From contig MEHQ01000533.1 in NCBI GenBank assembly GCA_008828725.1, positions 434,001 to 498,000 of the forward strand: 64,000 nt of DNA. The letters run 5' to 3'. This document shows, one piece after another, positions 23,905-35,013 of this stretch. The first letter of the stretch is position 1, and every line of letters starts with the position of its first letter. The stretch comes from Saccharina japonica (Eukaryota > Sar > Phaeophyceae > Laminariales > Laminariaceae). A model generated the notes under the pieces. That model made no database searches. It was not told where the DNA came from and saw nothing but the letters and a program-made list of their open reading frames with translations. Both the position numbers and the translations under genes were made by a program.

Positions 23905-24480
23905 CAACGCCAGCAAATCTGGCAGCTACCACGCGCGCAACACCTGAAAACCAGCAGCACATTGCTCCTATTACTCTCGTCACCACAGCAAGCGGGTATG
24001 GCTGGTCGTGTTATGTTCGTGTGGTGTGCAAGCTCGGTGGTTATGGAAGTACTGTACTGGATTTGAGCTTACGATTTCTTTGTGAGTGGGGCACAAAATA
24101 GAGCTTCTTTTGAGAGGTCGCCTCACACCACTGACGATTACAGAAGCTACCTCGCTCACCACCGCCTAGCCACAGCAGCGTCGTGTTTCTCCTACTTGTT
24201 GCAGTTGCACCAAGCGCGCAGGGCCTGTCTTGTCTTGTGTCTCGTGTCCTAGCCGGCTCGGTGGTTACTAAAAAGCTGCTTCGAGCTCAAGATTTTGCTG
24301 TACTGTGGGCCATGGGGCACAGAAGAGAGCTGATTTTGAGAGGTCGCCTCCCACCACTCGCGACTACGGAAGCCGCCGGGCTTCTACTGTTCATTTCCCC
24401 GCTGTACTAAGAGGGCGGGACTTGCACTGTCTCGTGTCTCATGTGCCGTGTTCTTGGCAGCTTGGTGCTTTCACAACCAA
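23905..24480. repeat. ~225 bp tandem array, about 2.5 units
   Basis: The word TTTTGAGAGGTCGCCTC recurs at 24109 and 24333, followed in both by CCACT, then CGA and a GAAGC word. The preceding GCTCGGTGGTTA also recurs, and a third partial copy (GCAGCTTGGTGCTTTC) is near 24460. Confidence 0.65.
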
Positions 24481-24639
24481 ATCGGTACGTACGTTGATTG
24501 AGCATATCACTTTTCTCTCCCGCTGCTTGTGTTTTTTGGGAAGCTTGCGAACAGACTACACGTCAGGGCGTATACTTTTGAGCAATACCAGGGGCGGCCG
24601 CGGATTTGGATATCATACACCTAACCCCCCCCCCCCCCG

Positions 24640-24776
24640 CGGCGTTTCGCGCTTGGTGCAAGCAATGTCTGCCTGGTTGGTGAAAACCCAACGCGCTCCG
24701 TCCCGGCATTGTAGGGATGCGAGGGTCTATGGTCATATGACTACGGCCGTGCACAACATGAGAGTACACCCCCCCC
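24640..24776 (+). repeat. Dispersed repeat R2, copy 2
   Basis: It reads GCGTTTCGCGCTTGGTGCAA, then GCTCCGTCCCGGCATT, GGGATGCGAGGGTCTATGG, ATGACTACGGCC and GAGTACACCCCCCC. The copy at 42361-42494 is closely similar. A C-run precedes it. Confidence 0.75.
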
Positions 24777-25539
24777 CGGAGGGCTTGAAAATTAAGTTTT
24801 TAACAACATTGTTTTTTCAGTGTATCCAGTGTGTATCGGTGTACGTATCATATGTGATTTATGTGACAGAGTACCGGAGAGGCGCAAACCCTCACATCGA
24901 GTCAAATAGCGTAACATGACACTACACATACATCCCTCGTGCGACATATTTTTCCTTGAATGTTTGATCTGCTTTGCCACGATGTAATATGTGCGTGTCG
25001 AACACTGTTCGCGATGTCGCCGACATTGACGTACACGACGTGTGTACAGATGCATGTGGGACTTGTGTGGGAAGGCAAGCTGCCAATGACACCAGGCAGG
25101 GTCAGCAGTTGGTTTCCCTGATCGATTATCGTTGCAAGGGGTATACACAGGTGTCGAAGATACCTACCTGGGGTCTATCGATCTATCTGCTAAGAAAAAA
25201 GGAACCTGCATGTTGATCCGACCGAGCTTGTCCACCGAATACAATGTGCCGAAGCAAGAAAATAATGCACTCGACTTCCATGCCAAGCCTGCCGATCCCA
25301 CGACTCTTCGGGGCCTTCTGATCCACCTTCGAGTGAGCTCATAGCTCCTTTGTTCCGCTCACTACTGCTGTAGTCGCTCTCACTACTGCTGCAGTCGCTG
25401 TCACTACGCAGTTGCGGCCTACTCGTATAGGTTGCAGCGCCGCCCAGTAGTATTTTAGTACCATGGAAGGCCTTGTCTCAAGCAAGGGACGGCTCTCTAC
25501 CGCCTCCTGTCTTCAATTGAGAGGGAGGGGACGGTGTCC
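24777..25539. other. No supported gene; short tandem repeat
   Basis: CACTACTGCTG(T/C)AGTCGCT units repeat with a 21 bp period at ~25359-25415. Nothing else was recognised. Confidence 0.4.
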
Positions 25540-25944
25540 TCGGGGGAAATGCCATGTCTTGACGTCGTTGGATTCAGATTCATCGTGTGCAAAATGCACG
25601 TCCTCGATTAATCACTGGCTCTTGCAGTGTTATCTGCGCTTTCGAGGTGCATGTCCGTAAACGCAACCCAATATCTATTCCACCGCAACCACAGCGAGAC
25701 AACTGATACATCAGTAGCTGTATCCACTGTGACATTCACAGCATAGCCTTCGACGAGTCCGTGTACAGACTGCTGACAACGTGTGGTCCACCACTACAAT
25801 AGAAACAACATAGAGAGGCGCAAGAGGCAGAGCCATGAGAAACAACAACGAAAACGAAAGTGAGAAACAAGAGGCGCCAGTGCGCACACAAGGCGACGAC
25901 TCAAGCTACATGATACCGGGTATTCTTGTATCGTTTGTTCGTCC

Positions 25945-26110
25945 CATTTAGTACCTTCGCCCTTCGTTTCTCTCTCCCTCTTATGTCGTAAATCAGATCC
26001 GGAGTCACATAGCATGTCCTCCCTCCCCCTCCTCACTACGGTTCGTGCCTTGATTTGGTTGTCGCGAGAAAACTTCAGCCCTATCTTCCCTCGTCGACTC
26101 GCGTCGAATT
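25945..26110 (-). repeat. Headless SINE-body segment
   Basis: The series CTTCGCCCTTCG, AAATCAGATCCGGAGTCACA, ACTACGGTTCGTGCCTTG, TCTTCCCTCGTCGACTCGCG matches the bodies of the SINEs at 7402-7741 and 27243-27574, but no tRNA head follows. It lies just upstream of the putative gene at 26146 and may supply its leader. Confidence 0.6.
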
Positions 26111-26145
26111 ACACCTGGCCGCGCTATTAATAGACGTTCTCAACA

Positions 26146-27108
26146 ATGGATCCCTTACATGTGTTTAATAAACTCAACAGCTCATCATTTTGTGATTCAA
26201 ACTCCAGGATGGACTCTACTGTAGTAACCTTCGAGGGTGACCACTGGAGCGCCGACGTGATCGGTGCCATAAAATGCCGTTCCCGACAAGAAAGCAAAAT
26301 AAATCGATGCAACGCATGGCCTTGGGGTTTACCATCCTGCATCATAAAACAGGTGAGTGCAAACATCTCGAGGCGCGTCCCTGCCTCACTAGAAGCGATT
26401 GGCTGCCTATTCTACTCCCAAGGAAAGCGACGCGGCCATAGAATCACCCTTCCCGGTGCCCCGTTTTTACAGGGATGCGCGGTCAACGGTCACATGCGTA
26501 AGGCAAGCAATACATAAGTACCCCCCCCTGAGAACAAACCCGCGCAACACCAAAGCGTGGGGGCAGGAGGTGAAAGCTGCGACAAGTTGAAGGGGGAGCA
26601 CACACTGTTTATAGCGAACGTCTTAGACCGAGGCAAGCCGCTAAAACAAAGCTCAAACCGAACAACTAAAAACGTCACCAGGTCAAGACAATTGTCATTG
26701 GGAAATCCCTCCGACATGGAGAGTGAGACTACAGTAGGGACGATAGGAAGGGACGATTCCCCGCTGTACCTACGGCGCACCAACCCCCCCCCCCTCCCCC
26801 CCCCCAAGTGCCTGGCAGCAATACAGCACGGATCCCTGCTGTCTCCAGGGATATACTGCGGGGTTACATGTCTGAGGCACACACGAAAACCATACTGCCA
26901 ACACAACTCCCTGCCGAACGTTCCTGGCCACACGCCGTACGCACGAATACAGTACCAGTGCGAAGAAAATGGTAACCGTGTGTTACATGCACACCACCTT
27001 ACCCTTACAAGGGTTTCAAAAAGCAAGAAGGACAACAAACAGCATCACAGCAGAACGGCCCATATAAAGCATCCGACCGACCGAGCTGACTCCATCGTGC
27101 TCTTCTGA
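26146..27108 (+). CDS. Unrecognised two-exon gene, copy A (260 aa)
   Basis: Exon 1 (26146-26352, 69 codons, MDPLHVFNKLNSSSF...) ends at CAG|GTGAGT. Exon 2 (26533-27108) starts after a C-rich tract and AG, and both junctions are phase 0. Copy B has the same junctions (CAG|GTAAGT and CCCCAG). The exon 2 frame stays open to the same TTC TGA stop in both copies. Shared blocks include CDKLKGE, LFIANVLDR, DDSPLYLR, YCQH and VLHAHHLTLTRVS. The C-terminus is basic. Two Cys-rich words (YCG, YCQH) could bind metal. No family is recognised. The middle shows a compensating frame change between copies, so constraint there is weak. A minus-strand frame also covers exon 1. Real protein status is uncertain. 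Confidence 0.4.
26472..26530 (+). repeat. R2-like end inside the intron of copy A gene
   Basis: The words GGGATGCGCGGTC, GGTCACATGCGTAAGGC and AGTACCCCCCCC match the right end of dispersed repeat R2. The C-run serves as the pyrimidine tract before the proposed acceptor. Confidence 0.5.
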
Positions 27109-27242
27109 CCTGGCGCTCACCTTCGGCTCGGCCTTCATCACCACGGACCAGTTGAAGGTTTCTGCGTCGGCATCGACAAAGGAACACGCCGAGGGGGTAC
27201 CATAACATAGGGAGAGGAAAGGGCGAAGAATGTACATACGTG

Positions 27243-27574
27243 TTGTTTTTTTCTCGATCCCATTTGTTATCTTCGCACTTCTGTCTCTCTCCTTCCCTAG
27301 TCGTAGCTCAGATCCGGGGTCACAAAGTAGGCGCCTCTCCCCCCTCCCCCAGTACGGTTCTTGCCTTGACTTTTATCGAGCAGAGGGTTCCCGACGCTCG
27401 TCGAGTTTCATCGAATTTTTCTAACGCACGTTCTCGCGCTTTCCGCTAGTCAAGATATTTGTGTTGCTAGAAACAGTCCCTACCAGCACGAGTATGCACT
27501 CGGGGAGGATCGAACCCCCGATCTTGACTCTAACAGGGACGGGATTCACCTGTTATTCCACCAAGGACGCCCGC
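27243..27574 (-). mobile_element. tRNA-derived SINE, copy 2, with target duplication
   Basis: On the minus strand the head (27574 to ~27499) has an A box in TGGTGGAATAACAGG and a B box GGTTCGATCC. The body matches the 7.4 kb SINE, and the tail is A-rich (plus-strand T-run at 27245-27251). TACGTG flanks both sides (27237-27242 and 27575-27580). Copy B has a single TACGTG and no insert at the matching place (~53694), which is the empty site. Confidence 0.85.
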
Positions 27575-28379
27575 TACGTGTAGATAGCAATGTAATATAG
27601 ACATTCCACATCCGCATCCTGGGAATACCGTATCAACATCGCTTTTTGGGGGCGGGGGTTGGCCTTGATCCAACCCCGTCACGGTTGCCGCCGCCCTTTA
27701 TAAGAGCACGCACATCAGAACGTGGTTCAACTCCATGTTTTTCGAGACGTATCCAACTGGCCGCAAGTGGTTGTGTTTGGTTTTTTCAAAAACCGATTGA
27801 ATGAACACAATCAATAGAAAGTGAAACTACTCTAATTTATCGGGTGATAAATAACAAGATCACAAATGAGCGCTTCTGCTATACGTTCCTATCATCCACG
27901 TTTTCTGTCAGTCCTCCAATTGCTTGGGTGAAAATAAGTAAAACTAAATGAACGGTTATGTTTGACGTTCCCACTGTCCACCCTTACCCACAGTCCCACA
28001 GTCCCCGCAACATTTCTGCAAAACTTCGGTGCGACAGAAAACCAGCAAAACCTAACGCACCCCACATGAACACACATACACAAATCGCGGATACATAAAT
28101 CACAACAACACGTATGCTCACCGGCGTCACCACAAAACGCGGCATTGTTTCGACCCCTCTTCTGGCCTTCGCCCCTCTCGCCCAAGCAGACCCGGCCTCT
28201 ACCATATGGACGTGTGTGGATATACGCCGGATGTCTTTAGCTTACGGCAACGCAAACAACGAAGAGCCAGAGACCACGCACCGCCATCCATCACGCTGCA
28301 ATGCTGGCACGCCCCCTCTACGCCATAAGCCCTCCAGACCAACTGCACAAAAACCGCAGTAGGCGCAACATAGGGCTGC

Positions 28380-28740
28380 TTTAGGTGATGATCGACGTTC
28401 CGATACAGGTAGCGGTGTTGTTGGCATTCCTGGTCAAGTTTGGATCAGCAACAACGGAAGCGGCACAAGTTGGTGGTCATGCCACGCTTTATCGTGAGGC
28501 CCATTGAACGTAGCCGCGTGCCTACCCACGACAGTTATGCTAGGTTTCGTCATTTGTCGGGATGCCACGTAGTCTAAAGGTATGCACTCCAGTTCATATG
28601 CACAAGCGGGAAACTCACCATAATGTTGCGTATCCTTGATTAGGTGTCGCCGCTGTACGAAGTGTATAAGGTAGAGGGTACGGTGTCGCTTGAAAGCATA
28701 ATTGCCCATTACCGTACCCTATGCTGCAACACACCCTAGT
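28380..28740 (+). other. Possible relic coding stretch shared by copies A and B
   Basis: A frame reading QVAVLLAFLVKFGSATTEAA here and QVAVVLAFRVKFVSVEKEAE in copy B (~54520-54600) continues into VGGHATL in both. Stops follow in each copy. It could be a decayed gene with a hydrophobic helix. No family is recognised. Confidence 0.2.
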
Positions 28741-29599
28741 CGTCGTCTCGAATAAATTACGTTTGCAAGTGGCGGAGAAGCAATGCCTGGCCCTTACCCT
28801 ACACCCAAGGTAAAGCGCCAACCACAACCAACCCTGGTTCATCTGGATCACCTCTGTTTCCACCCTATCATAATGTTTTCTGGCAACACGCTTTTAACCG
28901 CCGCACCCATAAATTGTCCTTGCACCAGCGACAGAGATGGACCACGCGGTACAAACAGGCAACACAAAACTCCTGGGCTGCATCTTGACCGTTTCCATGG
29001 CGAGCACAGCACGCGGCTGTTACCCACCCACCCTATTTGAGATGCAAGAATGGGACATCAAACGATTTTAGCATGCTGTTTGTGATCGTAACGAGGGAAC
29101 TGCCGCACGAAGAAGTTAGGCTTCGCAATGGTTGGAAACGGTCACGTCCCAGTTCGGTATTAAGTCGTTGTGCGAGTCGGCGCGGATCGACACAAAGGCG
29201 CCGGTTGGATACATGCGGGGGGGGGGAGACGGTCACCACATCACGAATGCCGTGCACACGCCCGCGCGAGTACCCCTACCACACCATGAACACAGCCTAG
29301 GTCTGCATCTCGGCGAAAGCTTCGACCGGCTGTAGACACGTAATGAAACACTGCCACGGTTTGAGCCTTGCTCAGCGTCGCACAATATGGTGTCTCGTTG
29401 TGTAGCACCATATTGCACCTTGAGCCCCTCTCTCGTTAAACCAATGTTGCACCGATATTTGCTATATCTCGATGAAATAATACAGCCTATCGCCCAGAAT
29501 CCTTCCCTGAAGCCTTTACGTGTTTACTGCATTAACAATCACCACCAAGGTGCATTGGGTTTCGCGGGCTGTTTGGAGCACCTGGCTAAATATTTCACA

Positions 29600-30400
29600 C
29601 CTTGGACCAATCATGATCTATAGTAGATTATGTTGCTCCCCGCGTGCGGTCGTGAGCGGTTGTGCAGGATCTGCACAGTATAGTACAGATCTAACATGTT
29701 CTAGACCATGCAGGATACACGGCTTCCACCTGGCAACATGAGCTAGATCCTACACATCAGGTATACCTGCCTCAAAAGGTCTGCTGCTTATAGAGCATCA
29801 AGGGAAAAATATATATATTATATGTCCGAGGTGTGATACATGTCACCTGCCTCGTTCTCGTTTTCATCTACGTGGTGCCTCCGCCGTCGGAAACCGGAAC
29901 GACGTTATAGTATTATGGAACATACTTCAGAGTGATCAGAACCGAATATGGTACGTATCTAAAAATAGAGGGCAACCAGGTTTTCGGGTCCATGGTGGGT
30001 TATCATTACTATGGTCCGCCGTAATAGAGTTGCTGCTCGCTGGGAAAGACTTGCAAGGGTGGAGGGCCGCGATACTGAGCCGCGGGAGACGGAAGCACGG
30101 GCTCAAATAATATGACCTTTGTCCAACCTTATCAAAATTGGTAACACCTAGGGAACAGCAGGGCAACGATTGCCCTGCTCTAGAGTACTGGTATGTATTA
30201 CTACCGGGAAACATAGTAATCAGTACCAAACAGGGTGTCTCAACAGAGGGGGATACCTGGCTTATGGGTTTATTGTGGGTTTTGAGTATTAATACTATGC
30301 CGCCCCCTAACAGTAGCATTTTAGCTTCACTATTTCGGCATGGCATATATACCTGTTGCAGTAACGTCTGATTCCTCCCGAGGAGTGGTGCATTTTGAGT
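29600..30400. repeat. Dispersed repeat R5 within copy A
   Basis: Parts recur outside the duplication. The GTTGTGCAGGATCTGCACAG region is found inverted at 51790-51950. The TATGGAACATA...GATCAGAACC and GGGGATACCTGG...GGGTTTTGAGT region is found at 46720-47035. The ends are not clear. Confidence 0.55.
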
Positions 30401-30892
30401 ACGTGCTGAGCTACTTTGTTCGACTCGATAAAAAAGGAGAGGATTAATAGAGAAAGGGAACCTTCCGAGAAAATCCGTGGTTTGTTCGTAAGGGAGAATT
30501 AGGCACGTTGGTTCTACTCTGTGTGCTTGTTTGACAATTGATCATATTTCGCTATTACTAGTCGTGGAGGGGGTCGCGGTAGTGCGCATCACTAGTGCTG
30601 TTCGCGGCTCCATAGCAGCAGCGACCACACTCTCCCGCTCGCACTCCGCTGAATGGTATTCCCCCGCGGCTCTTAGTTCGCCGACACAATGGCATGTGTA
30701 TCGTCTTGTCGATCAGATGCCAGTGTATTGAGCGACTGTGGTGTGATCCGCCAATCAATGCCGCCCGCAGTTAGACACGATAGCAGCAGCAGTAGCAACA
30801 TCAGCAGAAATCGCAATCTCCCGCCCGCGCTCCGCCGATTGACCACCCTACAGTAGTTTTCATTGCGTAATTCGGTGACGAAATTGTTCATC

Positions 30893-31023
30893 GGGCAGCA
30901 CTTTTCATTCCTCCTACTGTAGCTACTGGAAATCAGATTTGGGGTGAGGTATGTAGCTCTTCAAGTGATAAGTAGCCACCCTCAGAACACTCCTGGTGCT
31001 TACACCTCTATCGTACCATGCGT
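30893..31023 (-). mobile_element. MITE family M, partial copy in copy A
   Basis: Inverted family words are present: CAGATTTGGGGTGAGGTATG, AGCTCTTCAAGTGA and CACCTCTATCGTACCATGCG. The 5' half of the element is missing. The same fragment is present in copy B, so it predates the duplication. Confidence 0.6.
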
Positions 31024-32467
31024 CATATATCATATCATACAGGATACTACTATTGTGGAGATGCTCGTGAAACAGAACAACAGAACAAAGCGCAGAAATA
31101 TCCTTTGCGCTTAACAAAACGCAGAAATATCCTTTGCGCTTTTTGGTAGAAATGCCTCAAGTTTACAAACACGTTTTGGGGCGTATTTGGGAATTATACA
31201 AACAAGGTAAACACAGCGACAATAAATTCTAACGTGTATTCGGACTGCATAAGGCTTTTCTCCTGGGCAACCCCCTCCCAACAATAGGGACCAAATTCGG
31301 CTGTTTTCGGATCGACTGATTTAGTTTCAGCCGTTCGGCCGCCTAGGGTGTTGCGCGAACGCAAAAAAAAAATCGTTTGAACTGAACCAACGACAAACAA
31401 GTAGGCAAACCGTCGCCTAAAGCATACCGGTAGTGCATGGCTGAGCGCCCGTGTCGAGGTACGAATGTTTAGCGAGAGGAAGTGTGTAAGCAGACAGGGC
31501 ATATCAGGGCGCCCTCCCGTTGGAACGATATCACAGGTTCCTCGAGTGGCCTGCCCAGGAGTGCGTTTGGTGTATATGTTTTAAATGACATCGTCAAAAT
31601 CGTTTTCTGAGTCGTGGCAGAGAGAGGTTATTCCACTTGGCCAGATACCCGCATCGCAGCCTACTGCAACCCCCGAAGTACCTCGACCACCCATTTTACC
31701 GTTTCGCTCTCTCCACTATGCTACTGGCCGGCCTCCTAACTACAGTAGTACGGCCAACAGTTGTCTGGCATGGCTAAGCCTCCGAATGGCACGGTACCAT
31801 TCGACTCCTTTGATCTAATCCAAGCAAAAAACAAAAGCATTCCGGGACCCAGGCTACTTTTGCCCCCCCCCCCCTCCTTCGAAATAAACAATGGGGAGGC
31901 TGGGCCGGCAGAAAACTAATACATTTTCCTGGCTAGGCGGACCAACCCAGCGACTACCTCATGTCTGCTCACGCTGGCGGCAGGAACCTCGTGCTTGCTT
32001 CTTCTTGACGCGGGGATGCTGACCTGCATGTGGTACCGAAAATATTGGCTACGTGCGGGTTCCTCAAAATACCAAAACCAACCATACTCTATCCCAGTCG
32101 CCGATACAGAGAAGCCTCATTATCTCTACCAATACGTCCTTCCTTGTTCGTTACTTCGGTAGCGGGGGTCGTTACTTCATCTACGTGCAAAACTACCTGT
32201 TTTCGAACATATGGATATGAAGCGCTCTCGGTTTTCCTCTCGGGTGCGTCTACAGTGTATCCCCGCTGGCGAAAGCCTTGGCGTAAACATCCCATGCGTA
32301 CGTGTGTCGGACCGTTGCCACGTTTTCACGGTTCCTGTAGGTTGTTTCATACACACGTTTAGAACGAGGTCAATCAAGCCCAACGCTACTTCTCCGCGCG
32401 TGTATGGAGCTTGAACATTCTCACAAATGCCGCGCGGCTCTGGGCTACTAACCAGAGCACATTGTCG
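31024..32467. other. No supported gene
   Basis: The stretch is part of copy A. Short frames here are not kept open in copy B. A C-run is at 31864-31876. Confidence 0.35.
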
Positions 32468-32713
32468 TCTATTTTTTATTATTGCCCGCCAGTACGTGCC
32501 TTCAATTTTTATTGCGCATAAGGTACAGCTTTACAGCATTCCCACTGCTCCTCGATTTTCACCAGGTTTGGGTAACTCACGCCCTCGCGCTTTCCATAAA
32601 TCAATTTGTATGAAATAATTAGTCCCTACGAGAATGTGTACTCGGTGATACTTTAACCCACCTAATCGATTTTAGTAGGAACGATGACCACCTACCAAGT
32701 CACCGGGGACGCC
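32468..32713 (-). mobile_element. SINE relative, copy 3 (old)
   Basis: A tRNA-like head on the minus strand (32713 to ~32636) begins GGCGTCCCCGGTGACTTGGT, with a decayed B box. The body shares CGCGCTTTCC, AGTCCCTAC and AGTACG...CTTGCCTT-like words with the SINE at 27243, and the tail is A/T-rich. It is also present in copy B (59093-59338), so it inserted before the duplication. Confidence 0.6.
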
Positions 32714-33246
32714 GGCTATTCATAGGTGCTGTTTGTGACTCGACCGCTACCAGCAAGAGTATATGTAGCACACGATACGCATAAGTGTGCTAAGCTTCAG
32801 TTGTCATCGGCGGTCCCCGGCAGGCCGGTGATACCACTGCCTTACTGTGACCATGCTGGTACAAGCGACCTTGACAATACGACCAGGAAACAGGGCATAC
32901 ATACTTTTGTGGTAACCTGTCAGACCGTTAGCAACTGTCTACCTGTAGCTCCGCCTGCCCACTTCTGTACCTGGACCTAGCCACTGGGGTGCTCCCCCAG
33001 GAAGGCAGCCTGAGCAGCAGTAAGATGTACAATAGTGCAGGACGCCCTCAAACTGGAATTTATATCCGAAACAATCTCAACAGGAAGTAATCATTTCTGT
33101 ATTCTCTGCGAAACAACAAACAGCAAGTACGTCTTGATGGCCGGGACGAGCCTCCATGGCATATCATTCCGGCCGGCGTCCTCGATTGGTTACCCATAAA
33201 TGGAATGTGTGCGATTCCCCGTTGGTTGCGCCTGCGTGCAGGGGAG

Positions 33247-34073
33247 TAGTAGACACTTCGAATCGCGTACACCGGACAGGTGTCCGACCCGTGGAGCGCA
33301 CGAAACTACCACACGCAGTCAAAGTTATCTTGGCGTATTCACGCTTGCGCTGCACTGCCCCAATGTTTCCCTCTGGTGGTCAACCGTTTCACCTTAGGCG
33401 CAGCAGCATCCCTCACGAAGACGGTAGGATCGGCTTGCTATTGAGCGGTTTCTGCGAATGGTTTTCCCAACCGTAGTCGTTTAGAAACAAAAACACTTCG
33501 ATCGATGAACGGGCACACGATGGACGTGCTGCAGGGTGCCGATAGGCTTCAATCTGCCATGGCCTCGGCAGCTGGTAGACCCTCCTCTGGGCTGAGCGCG
33601 AACGATGTCGATCTGGGATCGTCGATCGCTCCTGCTAAAAATCAAACGTTTTTTTTTTTCACATCGGGATTCGGGATCGCGGAATACAGAGCGCAACCGG
33701 TTGTTTTGAACGGGCACCCACTTGGCGCCTCAAGAACGGCCACTTCAAGCCATGGCTACGCGAGCTACGCAATAAGCTATTAATAGTGCTGAGGAGGGGA
33801 GAGGAGGCGGCGGCGGGCGCAAGTGGGGGCAGTCCCGCCTCGTCATACGTGATACACTGGTGGCCATTTGGGTACGTTGCGGTGGGGGTCTGCACATTCT
33901 GGCCGAGACATGAGGTTGGCCATATATGCCAAAGTCCCTGTTTGCACAACGCATACCCCCACAACCTCTCCAGGTTGGGTAATGTGCTCCCAACGTGTCC
34001 ATTTTTATTTTATTTTTATTGCGTGGTGTTTATTGTACCGCTTGACAGAACAATGTTTGACAATATTGCGATT
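33247..34073. other. No firm gene; one Ala/Ser-rich frame
   Basis: A 92-codon frame at 33505-33783 (MNGHTMDVLQGADRLQSAMA...) has a balanced composition but a T-run in its middle and no known relative. It could be an exon or chance. Confidence 0.25.
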
Positions 34074-34788
34074 TCCCGCGGTGTCCCGTGGGAAATCCCG
34101 TGGTGTCCCACGGGAGCCCGTAGGCACCCAATGTTGTATCGCACAAGCATTTTATTATACGCGATTGTGAAAAAATTGAACGTGCTTGTGACTGTTTTTC
34201 CCTCATGTCAAACGGGCGTAGTCTTGAAGTCCCACGGCGTCCCGCGGTGCCCCGCGAAACACGCGGTGCCCCGCGGGACACCGCGGTATACCGAGGTACA
34301 CCGCGGTCTACCGCGGTGTCCCGCGTGCTACCCGATGGACAATACCATGGCCAAGCCCAAAGACGAAACAACGAAACATGTACATAGCAACACAAACGTG
34401 GGCGGTGTCTACGCGTTGTCCCGCGATGGTGTCCCGAGGTGTCCCACGGTTTCCCGCGGTGTCCCGCGGTTTCCCGCGGTTTCCCGCGGTGTCCCGCGGC
34501 GACGTGTCTCGCGGTGTCCCTCGGTATCCCGCGGTGGTGTCCCGCGGTTTCCCGCGGTGTCCCGCGGTGTCCCGCGTCGACGTGTCTCGCGGTGTCCCGC
34601 GATTTCCCGCGACGCGGTCTCTCGAGGTGCCCAACGTTTTCCCTCGGTTCCCCGCAGTGTATTCGTGCCACACCTGCTTCCCCACACGGTGCTGAACGCG
34701 GTATGCCGCGGTGCCCCACAAACGGTGTCCCGCGGTTTCCCGCGGTGTCCCGCGTTTTCCCGCGATGTCTCGCGGTTTTCCGCGACGC

Positions 34789-34820
34789 TAGGGTTAGGGT
34801 TAGGGTTAAGGTAAGGGTTA
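34789..34820 (+). repeat. Interstitial telomere-like tract 1
   Basis: TAGGGTTAGGGTTAGGGTTA is followed by two imperfect units. It lies exactly where the surrounding CCGCGG words change orientation. Confidence 0.85.
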
Positions 34821-34991
34821 CTAACCGGGACGCGGGACACCGCGGAAAGCCAGCAACGCCGCGGGACACCCCGGGACACCACGGAACACCGCGGGACGGT
34901 ATCTCACGGTGTCCCGCGACACCCTCAGGACGGTATCCCGCGGTGTCCCGCGGCACCCTCGGCTTCCCGCGGTGTCCCGCCGCATGCCTTG

Positions 34992-35013
34992 AGGGTTAGG
35001 GTTAGGGTTAGGG
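34992..35013 (+). repeat. Interstitial telomere-like tract 2
   Basis: AGGGTTAGGGTTAGGGTTAG is at a second switch point of the array and has the same strand sense as tract 1. Confidence 0.85.

Larger units (their letters stand above)
25540..33246 (+). repeat. Segmental duplication, copy A (~7.7 kb)
   Basis: This block matches 52041-59871 in the same orientation along its whole length. Similarity starts at TCGGGGGAA and stops at GTGCAGGGGAG in both. Divergence is patchy: near-identical at ~30430-30900 and ~32590-33240, clearly higher at ~25.6-29.7 kb. Copy A alone has a SINE (27243-27574) and ~118 bp near 29104-29221. It lacks the MITE of copy B. There are no terminal inverted repeats or long terminal repeats, so I call it a duplication and not a transposon. 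Confidence 0.9.

Noticed and set aside
27499-27574. Functional leucine-type tRNA gene
   Set aside because: It is the head of a SINE with a target duplication; the arms do not pair properly.
25540-33246. Large transposon or LTR element
   Set aside because: I found no terminal inverted or long terminal repeats, no target duplication, and no reverse transcriptase, integrase or transposase motif. The two copies are better read as a segmental duplication.
33786-34999. Very long open frames (342, 308 and 186 codons) over the CCGCGG array
   Set aside because: The frames exist on both strands because the repeat lacks stop words. Their products are monotonous Pro/Arg/Ser/Val strings that follow the DNA repeat.
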